Of a stretch of DNA of 64,000 nucleotides, positions 1 to 14,900 are shown in pieces. This DNA comes from Pagrus major (lineage: Eukaryota > Chordata > Actinopteri > Spariformes > Sparidae): the NCBI RefSeq assembly GCF_040436345.1, contig NC_133216.1, positions 16,857,610-16,921,609 on the forward strand, read 5' to 3'. The first letter of the stretch is position 1; the number at the start of each line of letters is the position of its first letter. The position numbers were made by a program, and so were the translations under genes. The notes under the pieces were generated by a model. The model was given only the letters and a program-made list of their open reading frames with translations, was not told the origin of the DNA and did not search any database.

Positions 1-235
1 ACACTAAATACTGTAGTGTTCTACTTGTGAAGAAAATACAGTAATATTGTGTTTGTTTTGTTTTGCTCTGTATTTTAAATTATATTTGAGGTCATTCAAT
101 ATCAAAAAATCTGAGATGCTGTTGGATTAAAAAAACAGTATATCCACTCCCGCTGTTTCTGCTCCTGGAGAACCCCATCCCTGTTGTGCCATTTAGTAAT
201 CAAACACGGGCTGGACAATGTGGTCTTAAGATAAT

Positions 236-265
236 TTGGGGATACTTATTTGGGATATTTTTATA

Positions 266-362
<97 letters not shown>

Positions 363-723
363 CTTGATATTCTGAATGAATGTTAGAACTGGGAAACAAA
401 GTCAAATATCAGGATATCTTTGACAAATTACCTCAACGTTGATATTGTGACAATATTGCAATATTGACTATTGGTATTTTCACAAAATATTAACACAGTA
501 AGACTTTTTTTAATCAATAATCATCAGTTATGTGGATATAATAGCTAAGTGGATAAAAGCAAGTATTAGAACAAGTTGCACAGTCTGATAAGCTCGGAAG
601 ATTAATCTTTACTGTAATGCAGCCTTTAAAACCCGGAAAGGATAACACGCATGTCATATCTATATATGCAATATATATAGTCTCATATAATGATTATTAT
701 ATCATATATATTGCCCAGCCCTA
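236..723. repeat. TA microsatellite and hAT-like dispersed repeat in a kmt2a intron
   Basis: Positions 262-361 are almost pure TA. The flanking sequence, rich in CAATATTG-type motifs and ending TATTGCCCAGCCCTAG at about 723, resembles a common teleost short DNA-transposon derivative that ends in CCCAGCCCTA. The family assignment is from memory of such sequences and is tentative. Bases 1-235 show nothing else recognisable. Confidence 0.5.
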
Positions 724-852
724 GTGGGAATTGTTTTCTTCCTGTTTGAGCAGTACAAGTCACCTCACTAAAAGATTTCGAAAGGAGTTACTGCAAATAC
801 TTAAACTGTTTTAATATGACCCTCTACCTGGCTTATTTGGGGGCCTACTGAC

Positions 853-2990
853 CTGTCAGATTCTCACACTTGGCGTGAACCCAGTGGTTGCAACGGCCAC
901 ACTCCATCATCTTGCTGTCATAGTCGTCATCATCATAGCACTTATCACAAAGTGGGCAGAAGTTTCCTGAGAGAGAAGAGATGGTAACAGGTTCAGTGAG
1001 CTGAGAGCACTCAGTAAAATATCGCTAGGAATAAAATGTTGTCCTTGCTCAAGTTACTCAAGTCTTTTAGGAACCACTGAGGTTGTTTATTTTTCATTTT
1101 ACAACACAGTCTTGCACAATGTAAATCTGTACATATACTTGACACTTACCTTTAGCAAATAGTTTGGCACAGTCATGACACATGGAGAAGTCATGTGACC
1201 ACTGGGCATCCCAGGACTTCCCAGGTTTAGTGGCTCCACAACTCTTACAGCGCACACACTTGGTGCAAATCTGAAAAGACAGAACACACAAAACAAGTTG
1301 GTGACTACGTGACAGAAACTTGCGAGCAGTTGTGTTAAAAGTAGGAATGGTGTGAAAGTGAGTAAAATGTTTTCATAGACGCTGCCTGCGAGAGGTCGCA
1401 TGAATGTAAGTAGCACAATCGTGAGAAGCAGGACAAATGTGTGAACAGAAGAGGAGGGAGGAGAAAAAAAATGTGTGAGCGTAATGTTAAAAGTTTGGTC
1501 GGGAACTGGTGGAACTGTTACAGTTATATCAAGGTGAGACGATGGAGAGGAGTCTAAAGGAAGAGTAGTGTGCATCCGTACCCAGACTCTCTTCTTCTTG
1601 GTGGGTCTGTTGGGGTGGTTGGGACCCAGGCACTCCGGGTGATAGCTGTTACGGCACTTATCGCACTCTAGCAGCTGCTGCTACAGAGACAGAGGCCAAA
1701 AGTGAGGTTAGATCATTTAAAAATCAAATGAGGGTACATTACGTTTTTAATGCCCAACAAACAACACGGTTTTGTTCAAAGCAAATTAGATACAAATACT
1801 GTATGTCACCTTGTTTTGACCTGAAGTGGAAGTTCAGGTCATAAAACAAGTATTCAGTGGAAAAACTGAATATTTTGTGCACGTAACCACAGTCACTGTT
1901 CATGTTGAAGGTGCATTAAAGGTTTACTGTGGAGTCTTCTACCATTAGTAGCACTATGGAGCAGTATTTTTTAAACACTGGTCTCCGTTTTTGTTTGTTG
2001 TTTACTCATCTGCATGCACGGGATGTGACACACGTTTCTGTTTCACACTATTCCACTGAACTACAGATGGCGGTAATGTGTAAAGGAAAACAGAAAAAGG
2101 AGAAGATGGCTTGCAAATGTTTGAGGGGAAAGAAATGGTCTTTGCATACATTTTCGCTTGACCTCAAAGATGCAGTTACATGTATGAAAATGTTTGATGA
2201 GCAATACTGACTAAATAATAAACTTTGTTCGTTGACATATACACTTCACAGGGTTCCTTTTCGTAGGAATTGATTGTGACAGATTGTGTTAGATATGATG
2301 TATCAGCAGCGGTTTGAAATTCTAGTTGCCTCAGTTAGGAGCTGAGATTTCAGGCTCTCAAGGCCATGCTCTGTTGTGGAATAAGACAGTGCCAGAAACC
2401 TGCTGCTGCTTGAGGCGGTTCTTTGGTCAAGAATAAAAGCAATTTCTTTCTAGTTGCAAGAAATCCTTTTTTTTTTTTTTTTTTTTTTTTTTATTCACAT
2501 AATCTGTGGCCTGTTTTTAATCACCGATAACCACCAGATCTATAAAACTCATTAACATATACGACCAGGACCAAACAATCCAACATGCGCAGATCAAAAA
2601 TGTTTATACATAATTCTACAGTGACAACCATACAAGGCTCACACCATGCACATTTCACACAGGCCTTGATTTAAATATTAAAATCATGGCAGGACTCCAA
2701 GAAGCTGATTAAGTTCTGTCTGCTGGCAAGGGTAGCAAGCTTCTTTCTAGGGAAGATTCTCCAGCCTTTACACACTGTCACTCTGCACTAAGCTTCTTTT
2801 GTGCGCAGCTTTAAAATGAACAGAACTGTACTGAATGGCTTACTTTAGTTTTCTGATGCTGGCGGCCACAGGCTTGGCAGAATCTGCATCTTCGACAACA
2901 CCAGTTCTCAAACTGCTCCTGGAGAGGGCGCTCTGATTCCCCCAGGCAAAAGAGATGGAATGGTTCACAGCATACCTGGCAGAAGACAAA
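853..2990 (-). CDS. kmt2a: kmt2a exons 9-12: PHD1 and PHD2 into PHD3
   Basis: The exons are 2990-2844 (147 bp), 1680-1582, 1270-1150 and 966-853. They encode VFCQVCCEPFHLFCL, then WCCRRCRFCQACGRQHQ, then LLECDKCRNSYHPECLGP, then ICTKCVRCKSCGATKPGK, then NFCPLCDKCYDDDDY and the stretch to HAKCENL. The Cys/His spacing is the KMT2A PHD1-PHD2 array and the start of PHD3, the H3K4me3 reader. The last donor (GTCAGT) at 851-852 leaves phase 1, so the gene continues off the window. This stretch corresponds to the human breakpoint cluster region. Confidence 0.94.
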
Positions 2991-5900
2991 CTGTAGACAG
3001 AGAGAGACGGAACACAAAAACAAGTTGAGACCGTTTGAATAAAAGAGAAAAGTACAAGGAAGGTCTCCAAGACAACGACCGTTTCTTTACCTCGACATTT
3101 CCACTGCTTGCACATAAGAAGCAGAGCACCCTGGGTGTGACAGGCACGGAGGTGAGCAGGCTGAGGCCGCCAGCCTCCCACACCTTCTCGACATCATGGT
3201 CCCTCTTGAAATCCACTCTGATACGATGCACTCCGTCGCAGGGGGCTCTGGGCTTCATCGGACCCCTAGTCGAGGGAGTGCTTAGCCAGTTTAAAGTACT
3301 GCTGCTGGGGGGTTTAGCGGTCAGCGGCTTCTCGTGTTCATCAGATAAGAGGAGAGTGACAGAGGAGGGTGAATATCAGAAATTATAACTTATTTATATA
3401 GTAAGCATCAAAAGTTTCAGTGACGTCTTACCTTGTCTTTTGGTCTCTGTTTAGGAGAAGGAGGAACAGCGCGAGATGGTGGCTTCTTCAACTGTTTTGA
3501 TTCGACTGTCAAAAAAGAATGGCGTTAAGTATAAATTACATATCATGATGACATTTATACACAAAAGTGCGACCATGTTTTTCTTACCTGTATCTGAAAT
3601 TGTTGTTGAATTCTGCTGTTGCTGTGATGAGTGCTGCTGGGTCTTCTTCTTGGTCTCGCTCAGAGGAATCTTGGGTGAAGCATCTTTTTTTGACGGTGCC
3701 TGACTAGCTGGAGGCCGTTGCTGCTGTTGTGACGGTTGATGAGATTGCGTGGACTGGGAGGGGGAATTCTGGGCTGAAGATGACGGGGAGGAAGATGACG
3801 AGGATGAAGAAGAAGATGAAGAGGAAGAGGAGGAGGATGAGGAGGAGGAGGATGTTGGTACAGATTGCTGTGGCTTGTGTCCCTTCTTACTGGTGACACT
3901 GCTCGTGACGGAGAGCTGTTTGGTGTCTGGAGTCAGTGCTGGAGACTGAGTCTGGGCTGTGACTGTGCCGGGGGCCTGAGGGGGTTCGACTGGGGCGGGG
4001 GAAGATGCGAGGGCTGGAGATGATTGCTTTGACGATGGCTGCTGTCTCAATTTCTCCTCTCCCAACTTGAGCGGAGGAGTTTCACTCTTTTTGCGAGGAG
4101 GCTCCTCCTTCAGTGGTGCAGGAGAGGGTTTCGGGCCCGACTCTAAAATCGGCCCTTTTACCGGATTGAGACCCTCCTTCTTCTCAGACAACCTGTTCTT
4201 TTTCTTGTCTTTCTTGCCTTTGCCTTGCTTCTGAAGAAACATCTTTGAGGGCATCCACTGCAAGTTCTGACACTTCCTCATCCTGTGAACACAATACAAA
4301 ATGTAGTTTCTTCATACTTCCAATCAAAATGAATGTTAAAAATGAAGTGTTATTCAAGGCTTACTTAAGAATTACAATAATGTATTATGAAACAGCTAAT
4401 CGGCTAAGACTTACTTGCAGCATTGCTTTTTAATGTTCCGTCCTCCAAATTTTGGCTTGTCGAGACAGTTGGTACACACGCCACAATCTTCTGGAACTTG
4501 GCAGCCTGAGCATTGGCCACAGCGTCGAGACCGACGGCCCTTCTTGGGAGGAGCTTCTTGAACTGCTTTTTGCCGCGTCTCCCGTGGCTTTATGGGGGGG
4601 GACTGAGGCTCTGCCTCCTCTGAGCCTGCTACCGATGACTTATCTGTAAGAGGACATAGACAGATGTTATCATTGCTGACGCATAGTAGGACAGAATTTA
4701 CGTTACTCAACGGGGAGAAGCACAACAAAGTAGGGTAAGTAAGTGCTTTTCATATTATTGCGAAACAAACTTGTGCATTTCAAATTTACAATATTGTTAA
4801 GAAAAAACAGATTCAGTCAATCATCTTACAAATGTTAACATTGGATAAAGGTTGTTTTGTATTTTTAAAACAGTGACATTGGCTCTATCTTTTATTTTCC
4901 ATAATCTTGTCCTGAACACACTCGCTCAGTTGCACAATGCACAGCTCAAATTTAGTGAGTCAAAAACAAGGGTTTTTCAATGGACAGAAACAAAATATAT
5001 ATTTTGCATTTTAATAAGGGATGCACCATTATATTAGCATGTCGTATTGGCCGCTAAAGGCTTTAAAATGAGTATCAGCATACTTTCTGCTGTTATGACA
5101 AGATGCTTTATGACACAGTACAGTTCTGTGCATTTTTAAAACCATTGTATTTCTGCATCTGCCACAATAAGAATAAGCATAATAATATGTTATTTCACTA
5201 CAGGAGAGACACGAAGCTCTCTGCAATTAAGTAAAAAAAGAAAAAAACGCATATATATTGCAAAACAGCATCAGATATCAACAAAAATCCAGTAATGTGC
5301 ATCCCTCATTGTATCGCTATCACACATTATGTTATGTAAGATCGGGAGTGTGTCTAAAAGACAGATTTTCTTAGATTTAACAAACAGACAAATGTGGGAA
5401 TCATATAACAGAGCTATTGATATGTCACTAACATCAGGTCCTCCAGATTCACAAGAATTCACATGTTACAACATGGCATGAAAGCAGCCAAAATAACAGG
5501 AACAGGGCAGCCAAACTCTGCTCCTTCCATCACCACTTCACTGTGTACTTGTGCTCTCATTGATGACTGGATTTCTCTGCTCTTGTGATTAGTCTGTCAT
5601 CGCTGCATGCTGCAGAACTTTTTCAGGACTCAAACAGATGTTGTGTCATAAATAAAAAACACTCAAGGAAAGCTCTGGAAGTCAATCAGAGTGATTTATA
5701 GAGACGCTCTAAACACACACATGCCTACTGTAAGACTTATGCTGAGCAGTGGTGCTATTAAGAATAGGGAAGTCTTAAGTTATGTGAGTTAAGTGGCCTG
5801 ATAATCCTGATAATGTGGAGTTTAATGCTCAGGCTGTGGACTATTATTCATGACATTAACATCTCCACATAGGCTAGTCAATAAATGTTAACAGCCAGGT

Positions 5901-8900
5901 TGTAGTCCACTTGCAGGTCAACTGAGAGGTGGGTTGTTGTTGGTTGGGAGTGTGCCTCACCATCGTTCCCCATGGAAGATAGGATCTTCTCTCTCTCCTC
6001 CCAGGGCAAGGCACTAAGTGTGGGCATGTCGTCAGGGAACACTGCCCGATTACGGCCAAGAGCCACAGCTGCACGACGACACACATGCTTGATGCGAGGA
6101 CCACGGACCGAGGTCTCTGACGAGTCGCTCTCTTGACCCTGCTCAAAAAGCACACATCACCACAAAAAGTGAAGTCGATATTTAAAGAGCACGTTTCATA
6201 ATCATAACAAATACACAGACAGACATACACTAGCAAATTCTAATGTCTGTACAGGGTTAATTTCATTTGTTGAATGCTTTACAAAACAAAATAAAACTCT
6301 TCTATCTGTCGATAATGACGAGGATGATTAGGTGACAGAGGAGGAAGGAGGGGTGCTGTCAATCCTCAAGGCTTGATGAGCTCAACTGGGACAGGGAGTT
6401 TTTCTTGAAAATGTGCAATGACTGTAATAATCACATCTTTAAATTAAAAGTAGAGGAACAGGGGAATATATTCTGTTACAATACTTTCAAAAGCACAGTC
6501 ACTGCTGCGTTCTGCATAATGTATGAAGCTAACAGAATTCCCCTTGAGCAACACCCTCTGTGGGACTTTCCTATTATCAAGTTTCATGTTGAGTACAAAC
6601 ACAGATTTCTATTTATAGCAAATATTCATCGCATAATGTTAAAGTCACTAGCTTGTGGCTATATGATGAGAATAACAGAAGGTTTTTTTATTGCGGAATC
6701 ACAATAACATGAAAGGAAACACTGACCTGGACCTTGGTCTGGTCCACGGGCTTCAGCTTACTCTTCTTGATCTCGAAGAGCTGGGCTTTGGCCTTCTTCA
6801 GTAGTCCAACAACCCGCTTGTCGGTCACAGGCTGTTTCTCTGCTTGTGCCAACCGTAATTCAACAGAGGAGACAGGTAGCTGTTGTCTGCCTGGCTGCCC
6901 TGGAAGGCTTGCTGTCTGCTGGCTGGGAGCACTTTGTTTCTCTTTCTCCTTTTCCCCATCCTCGATCTCTGCTCCTTTCTCAGAGGGTCTGCCTTTCTTA
7001 GATAGACGCCCTTTAGCAATGGACATGGGAACAGTGGAATGGGGCCCACGCACCTCTGAGGAAGCAGTGTCAGAAACTATGTCAACTGACGTAGATTTTT
7101 TTCTCCCTGGAGCCTTTTTTGGAGCAAGAGATAAAATAGCTTCTTCTGAGTCCCTCCCATCCACAGTAAACAGACTGGAAGGTGCATTGGGGGAGCCATC
7201 TGGTGTAGAAACCTTACTTCTTTTCTCCAAATCCTTCCTCCCTTCCCTCTTATTCTCCTTCTCTTTCTCTCGGTTTTTCTCAGAATCCCTTTCTTTTTCC
7301 TTTGGAGATGGCTCCAAGGGACCTGACGAGCTTTTTTCTTTACCTCCCTTTCCAGCTCCTCGCCCTGTGTCCTGGGCACTGGAAGGAAAGAGAGGGAAAA
7401 GAGGGGAAGAAGAGGATGATGTAGTTGACAAAGGAGGTGGGTTTCCAGCAGCTCCTCTCCTGCTATCAGGTGCCCCTTGTGAGGCCAGACCCAGGGATAC
7501 GGTAGAGAAGGTGCTGAAAGAAGCAGGAGTTAAGGCACTAGTGGCTAGTGGATTTGCAGAAACCCCTGGCAAAGAGCTGGGGTTACTGCTGGAGACAGAG
7601 CCTGCCAACACAGACATGTCAGAAGAGCCTTTCCCAACGGACATTTGGCCTCCTATTTGGCTGCTGCGTCTGGTCATTGAGTGGGAAGGAGACCTTGGAT
7701 GGCCACGTGGTGGTCCTGAGACCAGTCGTCTCCTGCGCCGAGAGCTTCTGCTGGAGCTAGACGACGTCTGGTGCGGCGAAAGAGAGCCGGGGCTGCTTCC
7801 AGAAGATGACTGCAGGGTAACAGACTCAAATATCCGAGAGTGGGCCTCACTGGGTGTAAAGCGCGGAGCACGAAGCAACGGGCTGCGCTTCTGGTGTGGT
7901 GCATCAAAGCGGGATGAAGATGGATGTTGATGGTGGCTGTGTGGGTGAAGAGGGGCAAAAAGACGAGTCCCTGTTCCCGCTCCACTGCCCTGTGCAGGGA
8001 ACGCAACTGGAGCGGCTCCCCCTGCTCCTCCTTGGGGCAACAGCCCCACGTCTTCAGCTGTGAGAGGGGGAGGACGGAAGTTGTCAAATATAGGCTTGCG
8101 GATGAGGCCCTCCTTGGCATATTTAGCTGAGGAAAAGTACTGATGTTCAGGGTGCGACAGGGACGTCCAGCGGAAGGTGGGCTCTCTCAGAATTGAGCGG
8201 CTTCGTTTGTCTGACAAGCTGGACAGCACTGACGGTCCAGGCAGGAAAGGAGGGATGGGGTGAGACATCCAGGGTGACTGTGGGTGGTGTTCACTGATAG
8301 CAGCTGTATTGGAGGAGGCTGACTGAGGCTGTGGAGGGGTGAGGAGAGGGGGAGGAGGAGGTGAAGAAGAGGAGGAGGCTGTGGATGAAGCTTGCTGGGA
8401 ATTTACAAGTGCAGAGGAGGACATCAGCACTCCTGTTGGTGGGCTGATGATAGGCTTTTTAGCCCCAGTGGTTAGAGTCTCTCTCACCCTCTGGCTCTGA
8501 CTTCCCCTGCCGACCCCCTGTCCTCTCCGGCCTCGTCGACTCCTCTCTGTCAACACCTGCTCTGGCTCTGGCTCTGAGGGAGGAGACGGAGGCCGCGAGC
8601 TGTGTAACAGGTTGGCCTCCCTCTCTCCCTGCGAGGACGGAGAGTGATCCTCAGGCTCTGACAAAGCCTGCGTGGCCTCAGAAGCCTGGGAGTCGCATGA
8701 TGAGTCATCCAAGCTAGGGCTGCTAGACCTGGAAGACTCTGCAGAGGAGAGCTGGGAGGAGTGCTGCGACAGAGCACTTGAGCCACAAGATGCCGCGCTG
8801 CTGCTAAACCGCCCGTTGGCGGCATTGTTGCTGTTGTTGTTGAGCAGACTGGCAGCTGTTGATGGGACACTGGGGGTAGGGGCAGGAGGGGGAGGAGGTG

Positions 8901-11900
8901 GGAGGGTGTCAATGGGAGCAGTGGTGGTGCCAGTGCTAGAAACAGAAAGAGTAGAGGAGACCATTGCAGGAGAGGGGGAGGAGGAGGTTGTGGAGGTGGG
9001 CTGGGCAGATGTGGAGACTGAAGAGGGGGTGGTTTCTAACCGTGCCATCTTCATATGGGGTGGCGGGGTTACAAAGCTGCCCTCGTCTTCAATGAAGCGC
9101 TTGGGGGTTTTGATAATGCGAAGGGAGACGGTGCTGACCACCGGCATGATGAACTGCCTGATGTTCTTCAGTTGGGTCTTCCTGATCCCAGCTTCAATGG
9201 CTCCTGTCCCAGTACCCCCGATGGCTACAGCTTCTTTCTCCAGTCGCTTCTGCGCTCCTTTCTTAGCACGCTGCAGCAGCTGTTTGGCGATAGTTGCATC
9301 AGTGCGTTTACATGAGGGGACAATTCTGACAGGCTTTCTATGGCGAGGGCTTTTTCTGAGGCCTACTGTCTTGCCTGACTTGGAGGGAGATGGGGAGGCA
9401 GGTGGATTGGAAGAGTCTTGGTCCTCAGCACCATCCACATTCCTCAGCAATGGCTGCTGAGGAGTGTGTGGTTCTGTGCCTCTATCCCCCCCTCTGGCTC
9501 GAAAGGCCTTGTGTTTCCCTTCCCCACATTCAATGGAGGTAGACAGCTGTGCAGCAGCAGCAGCGGCAGCAGCAGCAGCAGCGGCCGCCTCAGCTTTGAG
9601 ACGCTCAGCTGAGGGCGGTCGCCCACGTCTGCGTCGGGGTACACCAGGCAAAGTCTTGAGCCTTGACTTGAGAGGGGCGAGTTTCGTCGCTCGCAGCCTC
9701 TTCAGGTTGGTAACTTTGGATTCACCCCGCCCACCTTTGGGAAGCTTTGCCTCAGTGTCATGTGGCTGAGCAGAGCCCAGTGGCGTCCTCTTGGCGCCCT
9801 TTCTGTCCTTGTCCTCCTCTGTGTCCATGCCCAGCTCAGACTCGGTCTGCCTACTGTCCTCCCCTGCTGCATGGCTTCCTGTACTCCAAGCTTTCTTGCT
9901 ACTTGAAGATGGGGGTCGACCTCTTCTCTTTTCCCCGGTGCCAGGTGGCCTCCCTGGCAGCCTTTTCACCTTCTCAGCCGGCCTATCAGGGCCCTCAGGT
10001 TTCGCCTGTGTGGGGGAGGGATGGGAGGAGGGGGAAGGTAGACTTGCAGCAGCTTTCTGGGCAGTCAGGGCTCGTGGGGGACGGCCTCTGGGTTTCTTCT
10101 CCTGTATGGGTGGGCCTGCTGACAAAAAGAGAGCACAAAACAGACGACATTAAGTTAGCATGTTAGCATTACATATAGACCTTTACAGGTATAGGCATTC
10201 TCAAGACAACAGTTTACCTGAAGACGCTGCTGAAGGGCTCTGTATTCTTTTCTGCTCAGCAACCGTTCCAAATCCTCCAAACGCTTCTTCCTACAAAACG
10301 AAAACGAAAACGAATCAATTTTTTGTGACCATGCAGTTGAACATTACATTACAACTGTAATGCTAAAATACAGGGAAGAAGCAATGGCTGGTTAACAGCT
10401 AAAATACACAGCATCCATCGTGGTACGTAATTGTCAGTTGGCCTAGATGTGTAATGCTTGAGTCATTTCAAAAGTCAGACTCAGATGAAGACGAAGGCTT
10501 GGACATTATAATGATGTCCTCAATCTCACTTTCGCCTGCTGGCTTACTCTGGTGCTCTCATATTTCTCAGGTTTTTGGGATGACATGGCTGCAGTTGGAG
10601 ATGGGTCAAACCACAACAGTCAGTTTGAATTGCAAACAACCAAATCTTCCTGGGTGACTAACACATTGCGCAGCCTTCCTGCTCCCTAAGGATACATGCT
10701 AAGGTGGTTGGTCATACATGGGCAGCTACAAAGACAGCCAGAGCAAACAGACACAAAAGATGAAGAGGGCTGCAATTCTGTAAACATTTGAGCACCCCTG
10801 ACCAGCTATCGTCCTTTCAACTAGTGAGGTATAAACTGTTAAGTTTACTAAATGAAAGGGTTCATCTTATGTAGAGTTTTCATTTCAGAGTATCTTAGAT
10901 GAACGTTCATCAGTCTCATTTACTTTGACAGCCTCAGAAGTACTCATACTCTGCTGTGCTTTAAGCTGAATTCTGATCTAGCATGCTAACATGTTAACAC
11001 ATCCTCTATAGGATGTCAACACACTGATGTTCTGCATTTAACATGTTTGCTAACATTATCTATTTAAGTAGAACATCTAGCATTTGCATATTAACTTGTC
11101 AGCATGAAAATGTGGTGACATTTACAGTGTTAGAATGAAATGCTAATGCGTTCCATGTTGGCATGCTAATGTTGTGTTTTCTTTCCTGGAAAGCGAAGGC
11201 TGATGTTGCTCATTAGTTTCAGATTGTTTGGCCTGTTAGCTCTAAATTATGAGTCATCCTCTAGAGAGTGCGAAAGTCTATACCAAACTTCATCCAATTC
11301 ATTCATAACATAGTTGGCAAGATTTTATGCACCTTGGTCCGAGCCCCCATGATGCTTTGCGCGAATTATGGGCGCGACTTCCAACGTGTCTCGTCAATTA
11401 ACCAGTAATAGCATTTTCCATTGTTACAGCTAGTCCTCTTTCTTTAAGTGTTTGGTACAGCATATCATTCATTCATCTGGGTTAGCAAGTTTATCTAGTG
11501 AATGCTACTCAAACTATTATTATAGGTTAGCACACTTAGCTAATACTTCTAAAGCCTTGAAAGTGCCGCAGTTAGTCAGTAAATATGATATTTGGTACTT
11601 GCGCTCATAACGAGCACAGGAAGTATCACCCGTAAGGCGTAGGGATGACGTATTTTTGTAGGCTAACCCGGAAGTTAGCATGGCCCTGTTTCTCTCAGCA
11701 AAAAGCCAATGGGATTATACTTATACTTGCTTATAGCTTATACTTCCACATTTTGTTAGCAGGATAATCTTCACAGATGAACACCAAATTGTTAGAAGTA
11801 AAAAGTTAATGCTAGGCTATAAACAGACTATATTGCGGTTGCATGACTTAAATGTCAGTATCACCAAGCATCTTACTACATAGTTACTATACACGTTTTC

Positions 11901-14900
11901 TATAAATTGATCAATCGACAGTGTTAAAGTTAGAGTTAGAATAGATTGCAACTGAGGTCCACCTATAAAGACGGACTAGTGAGTAGATGAGTCTCTGTTC
12001 GACGTGATGACGTTTAATGCCCCTGACAACTTGTCATTTAGCCACTTGTTAGCAACCACCGTATTTAAGGCAGGTTAGCACTTTATAATTCAACTATGGG
12101 ACATTTAATTTTGTATTTTCTTAAGCCTGTGTTAACCACAGACTGTATTTCAGGCATTTAACTGAAAACCCATTCAAAAAACTCATTGACTCATAAGACA
12201 AGGGAACCGGAAGTGCAAAAATACTAACTGATCCTATCGTTATGGGTTAGTCAACTTAGCCAACGCTTCTAAAGCAAGTTATGCCGGTGTGTCAGTAAAC
12301 ATGATATATTTGGTATGCTAGTAACGCCGTGCACAGGAAAAATCACCCCTAAAATTGTTTCCCCAGTAACCTCCCCAGTGACTTCCCCAGGGAACTTGGG
12401 GATACTCCAATTTTGACAAAAGTGACCCTCACATTTTGACAGTCTGAGTCCCACTCTTCAAAGTTTTCCTCCTGCACATGTGCTTTAAAATATATTGAAG
12501 AAACACCAACAAATATGCATCACACACTGGTCAGGCACTGGCTCTTATGATGTGTGAAACAACATTTGAGAATTTAACTTGGCAGATTAAAAACTACATG
12601 CTGTCTTTCATAAATACAAATAAGTGAATATATCATAAGTTGCACTCGATATGTCACTTATTGACTCACCAAATTAATTCTAATAGTGGTGGTTGAAGTA
12701 ATGATGTAAATGTAATGTGTACAGACTGTACAATCCTTCCTCTCATGCCTCAGTTAAGCCCTGAGATGCACAACAGAGAAATCACTAGAGGATGATTAAC
12801 ATCTTCAATATTCTCTGTGTGCCACTACTTCTTCCAATCAGTGTGTGTGTTTAAGAGTGGAGGTGAGTATGTCATTTCATCATGTTTATTTATAGCAGCG
12901 TGTGGGGATGCAGTTGAGGCCTCGTTGGCCCAGTTTGTAGAGCAGCTGCGATCCAAGTGTGTGCGTAAGAAGACTAAATGCAAACTGATTTGCACCAGCT
13001 AACACTGACACACATCACAATGTCAATGAGTGATAGCTAGCACACACTGTGGAGGAATCTGATTAAAAAATATAATAACCACTAATGTGTGCAACAAAAC
13101 TGTCTCTTTCATCTGTTCTACATATAAACAAACAACAATAACAGACAGTCAGTACTGCCATTTATCCTGGCAGGCAATGCTAGTCTGAGCATCCTCCTCT
13201 CCTCTCCTCCTCACACTCCTCACACTTCTCTCTCCTCACAGTTAAACCAGCATCCTCTCCTCTCTGAGCAAGCTGCTGCTCTTGATTGGTGTTGCTGCAG
13301 AGCCGAGGGGGGCGGAGTACCAACGGGCAGCTCTGACTCGCTGTGAGAGTGCGAGTAGCAGTCAATGACATCACGGCACGCTTTTCTAGAAGCAAGTGCA
13401 GAGAGTCGCCTGCACAGGTTCATGCACACGAGCACACACCCTCATACATGCGCACATCATGTACCTCTGATTCTCTCAGCCACACATGCACGCAGGTTTA
13501 AAGGGGGGAAAAAAAACACACCCTTCGCATGAACCGCACAGCACGATGTAAACAAGCAGAACGTAGGATGGAATATACGGGGGAGGGGAGCACAGGCGAG
13601 GCAAGCAAGAAAACAAGAGTAGGGAAAGGAGGAGGGCTGTGGGAGGAGGGTGAAGAGGAGAGGAAACAGAGACGAGGAAGCAGCATCTTGACCACATGCA
13701 CCGTCAACAACAGAGGGAGCGCAGTCGTCTCTTGGGAGCAGTGAGGATGAAAGGGGTTTGGGGTTTCAACATGCTCATGCAGAAGCTTGCCAAATCCCAA
13801 TCTAAACAGGCCTCCCACACACAACAAGGCTCCCCCTTTCCTCCCCCTTATGCATGTTCTCTGCCATGCTCCCGAACACATATTCAGTCACTCACTCATT
13901 GCGCGCTCACTCGCTTCCCGCCCACTTGCTGCCGAGCACAGAGCACTAGCGTGTGAAACACAAGGCTTGCCATGAGCTCAGTAGCAGGGCAGGCACAGGG
14001 AGGTTAACTTCAAGAAGTAAACAAACACTGTGGTAAACTAGCACGGTGAGGTTCATGTACTACCGTGCCTGACCTAAGACCCCAGTTGTTTTTTTCTCCT
14101 TTCTACTTCATCTCTTCAGCTGAGGAGCGTACACAAATGTTTTTGAACAGCCTTCTTCATCTTTGCTGGATTTCTCTGTCACTCTTGTAGCGAAAACCTG
14201 AGCAAGTTTACTTCCCACTGGTCTGTCACATCTCATCTCACTGATCAATACATAAATGAGTTGATATAAAACACTAAAAGACAGAGAAGAGGAAACCAAT
14301 CTGATTCATCGTGGAAGTGACATTGTCATTTTCAAGAGGTGAAGGGACCGTCCCTGAAAGTTATGAGACGGATGTGAATTTGGTTTGAGGTATACGTATC
14401 TGTATCATTTTGACAACGCTTTTGCACACTGAGAAAGCAACTGGGACTTTTACTGCCTTTAAACAACATTTAAGAGAAATCAAACTGGTTATAGACAATG
14501 GCCTGCTGGTAAGGGACCAAGGCAGGGCATGAAGCAGGCTTTAATCTATAAAAGTTATCGATTGATTAACAAGTGGCTTTCTGAAACACATTTTCATCTT
14601 GAATTAATTACTCAATCATGGAGTCCCAGACTAAGATTGATTAAGATTCATCTTAACTACCTATGTTGGTCTTCATTAGTGAGACTCGAGCACACAGCTC
14701 TAGCCCGCAGGTGCTCATAAGAGCTGTAATGCATCACAAAAGGCCCATAACTTGGTGGAATCAGAGGAGTAAAAATAGACTGATTAACAGAAGCAGAAAA
14801 AGAGAGAAGTTCACAAACACACACACACAAAAAGAATTACAGAGATCAGTCGACCATGTCCCCTAAAAATGATCTTAACTAATTTGCAATATCTATTTAC

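Noticed and set aside
6734-7930. Plus-strand ORF of 398 codons
   Set aside because: It is the antisense of kmt2a exon 3. The minus frame carries conserved KMT2A blocks, while this one is Ser/Leu-rich shadow. The same holds for ORFs at 8672-9460 and 9464-10166.
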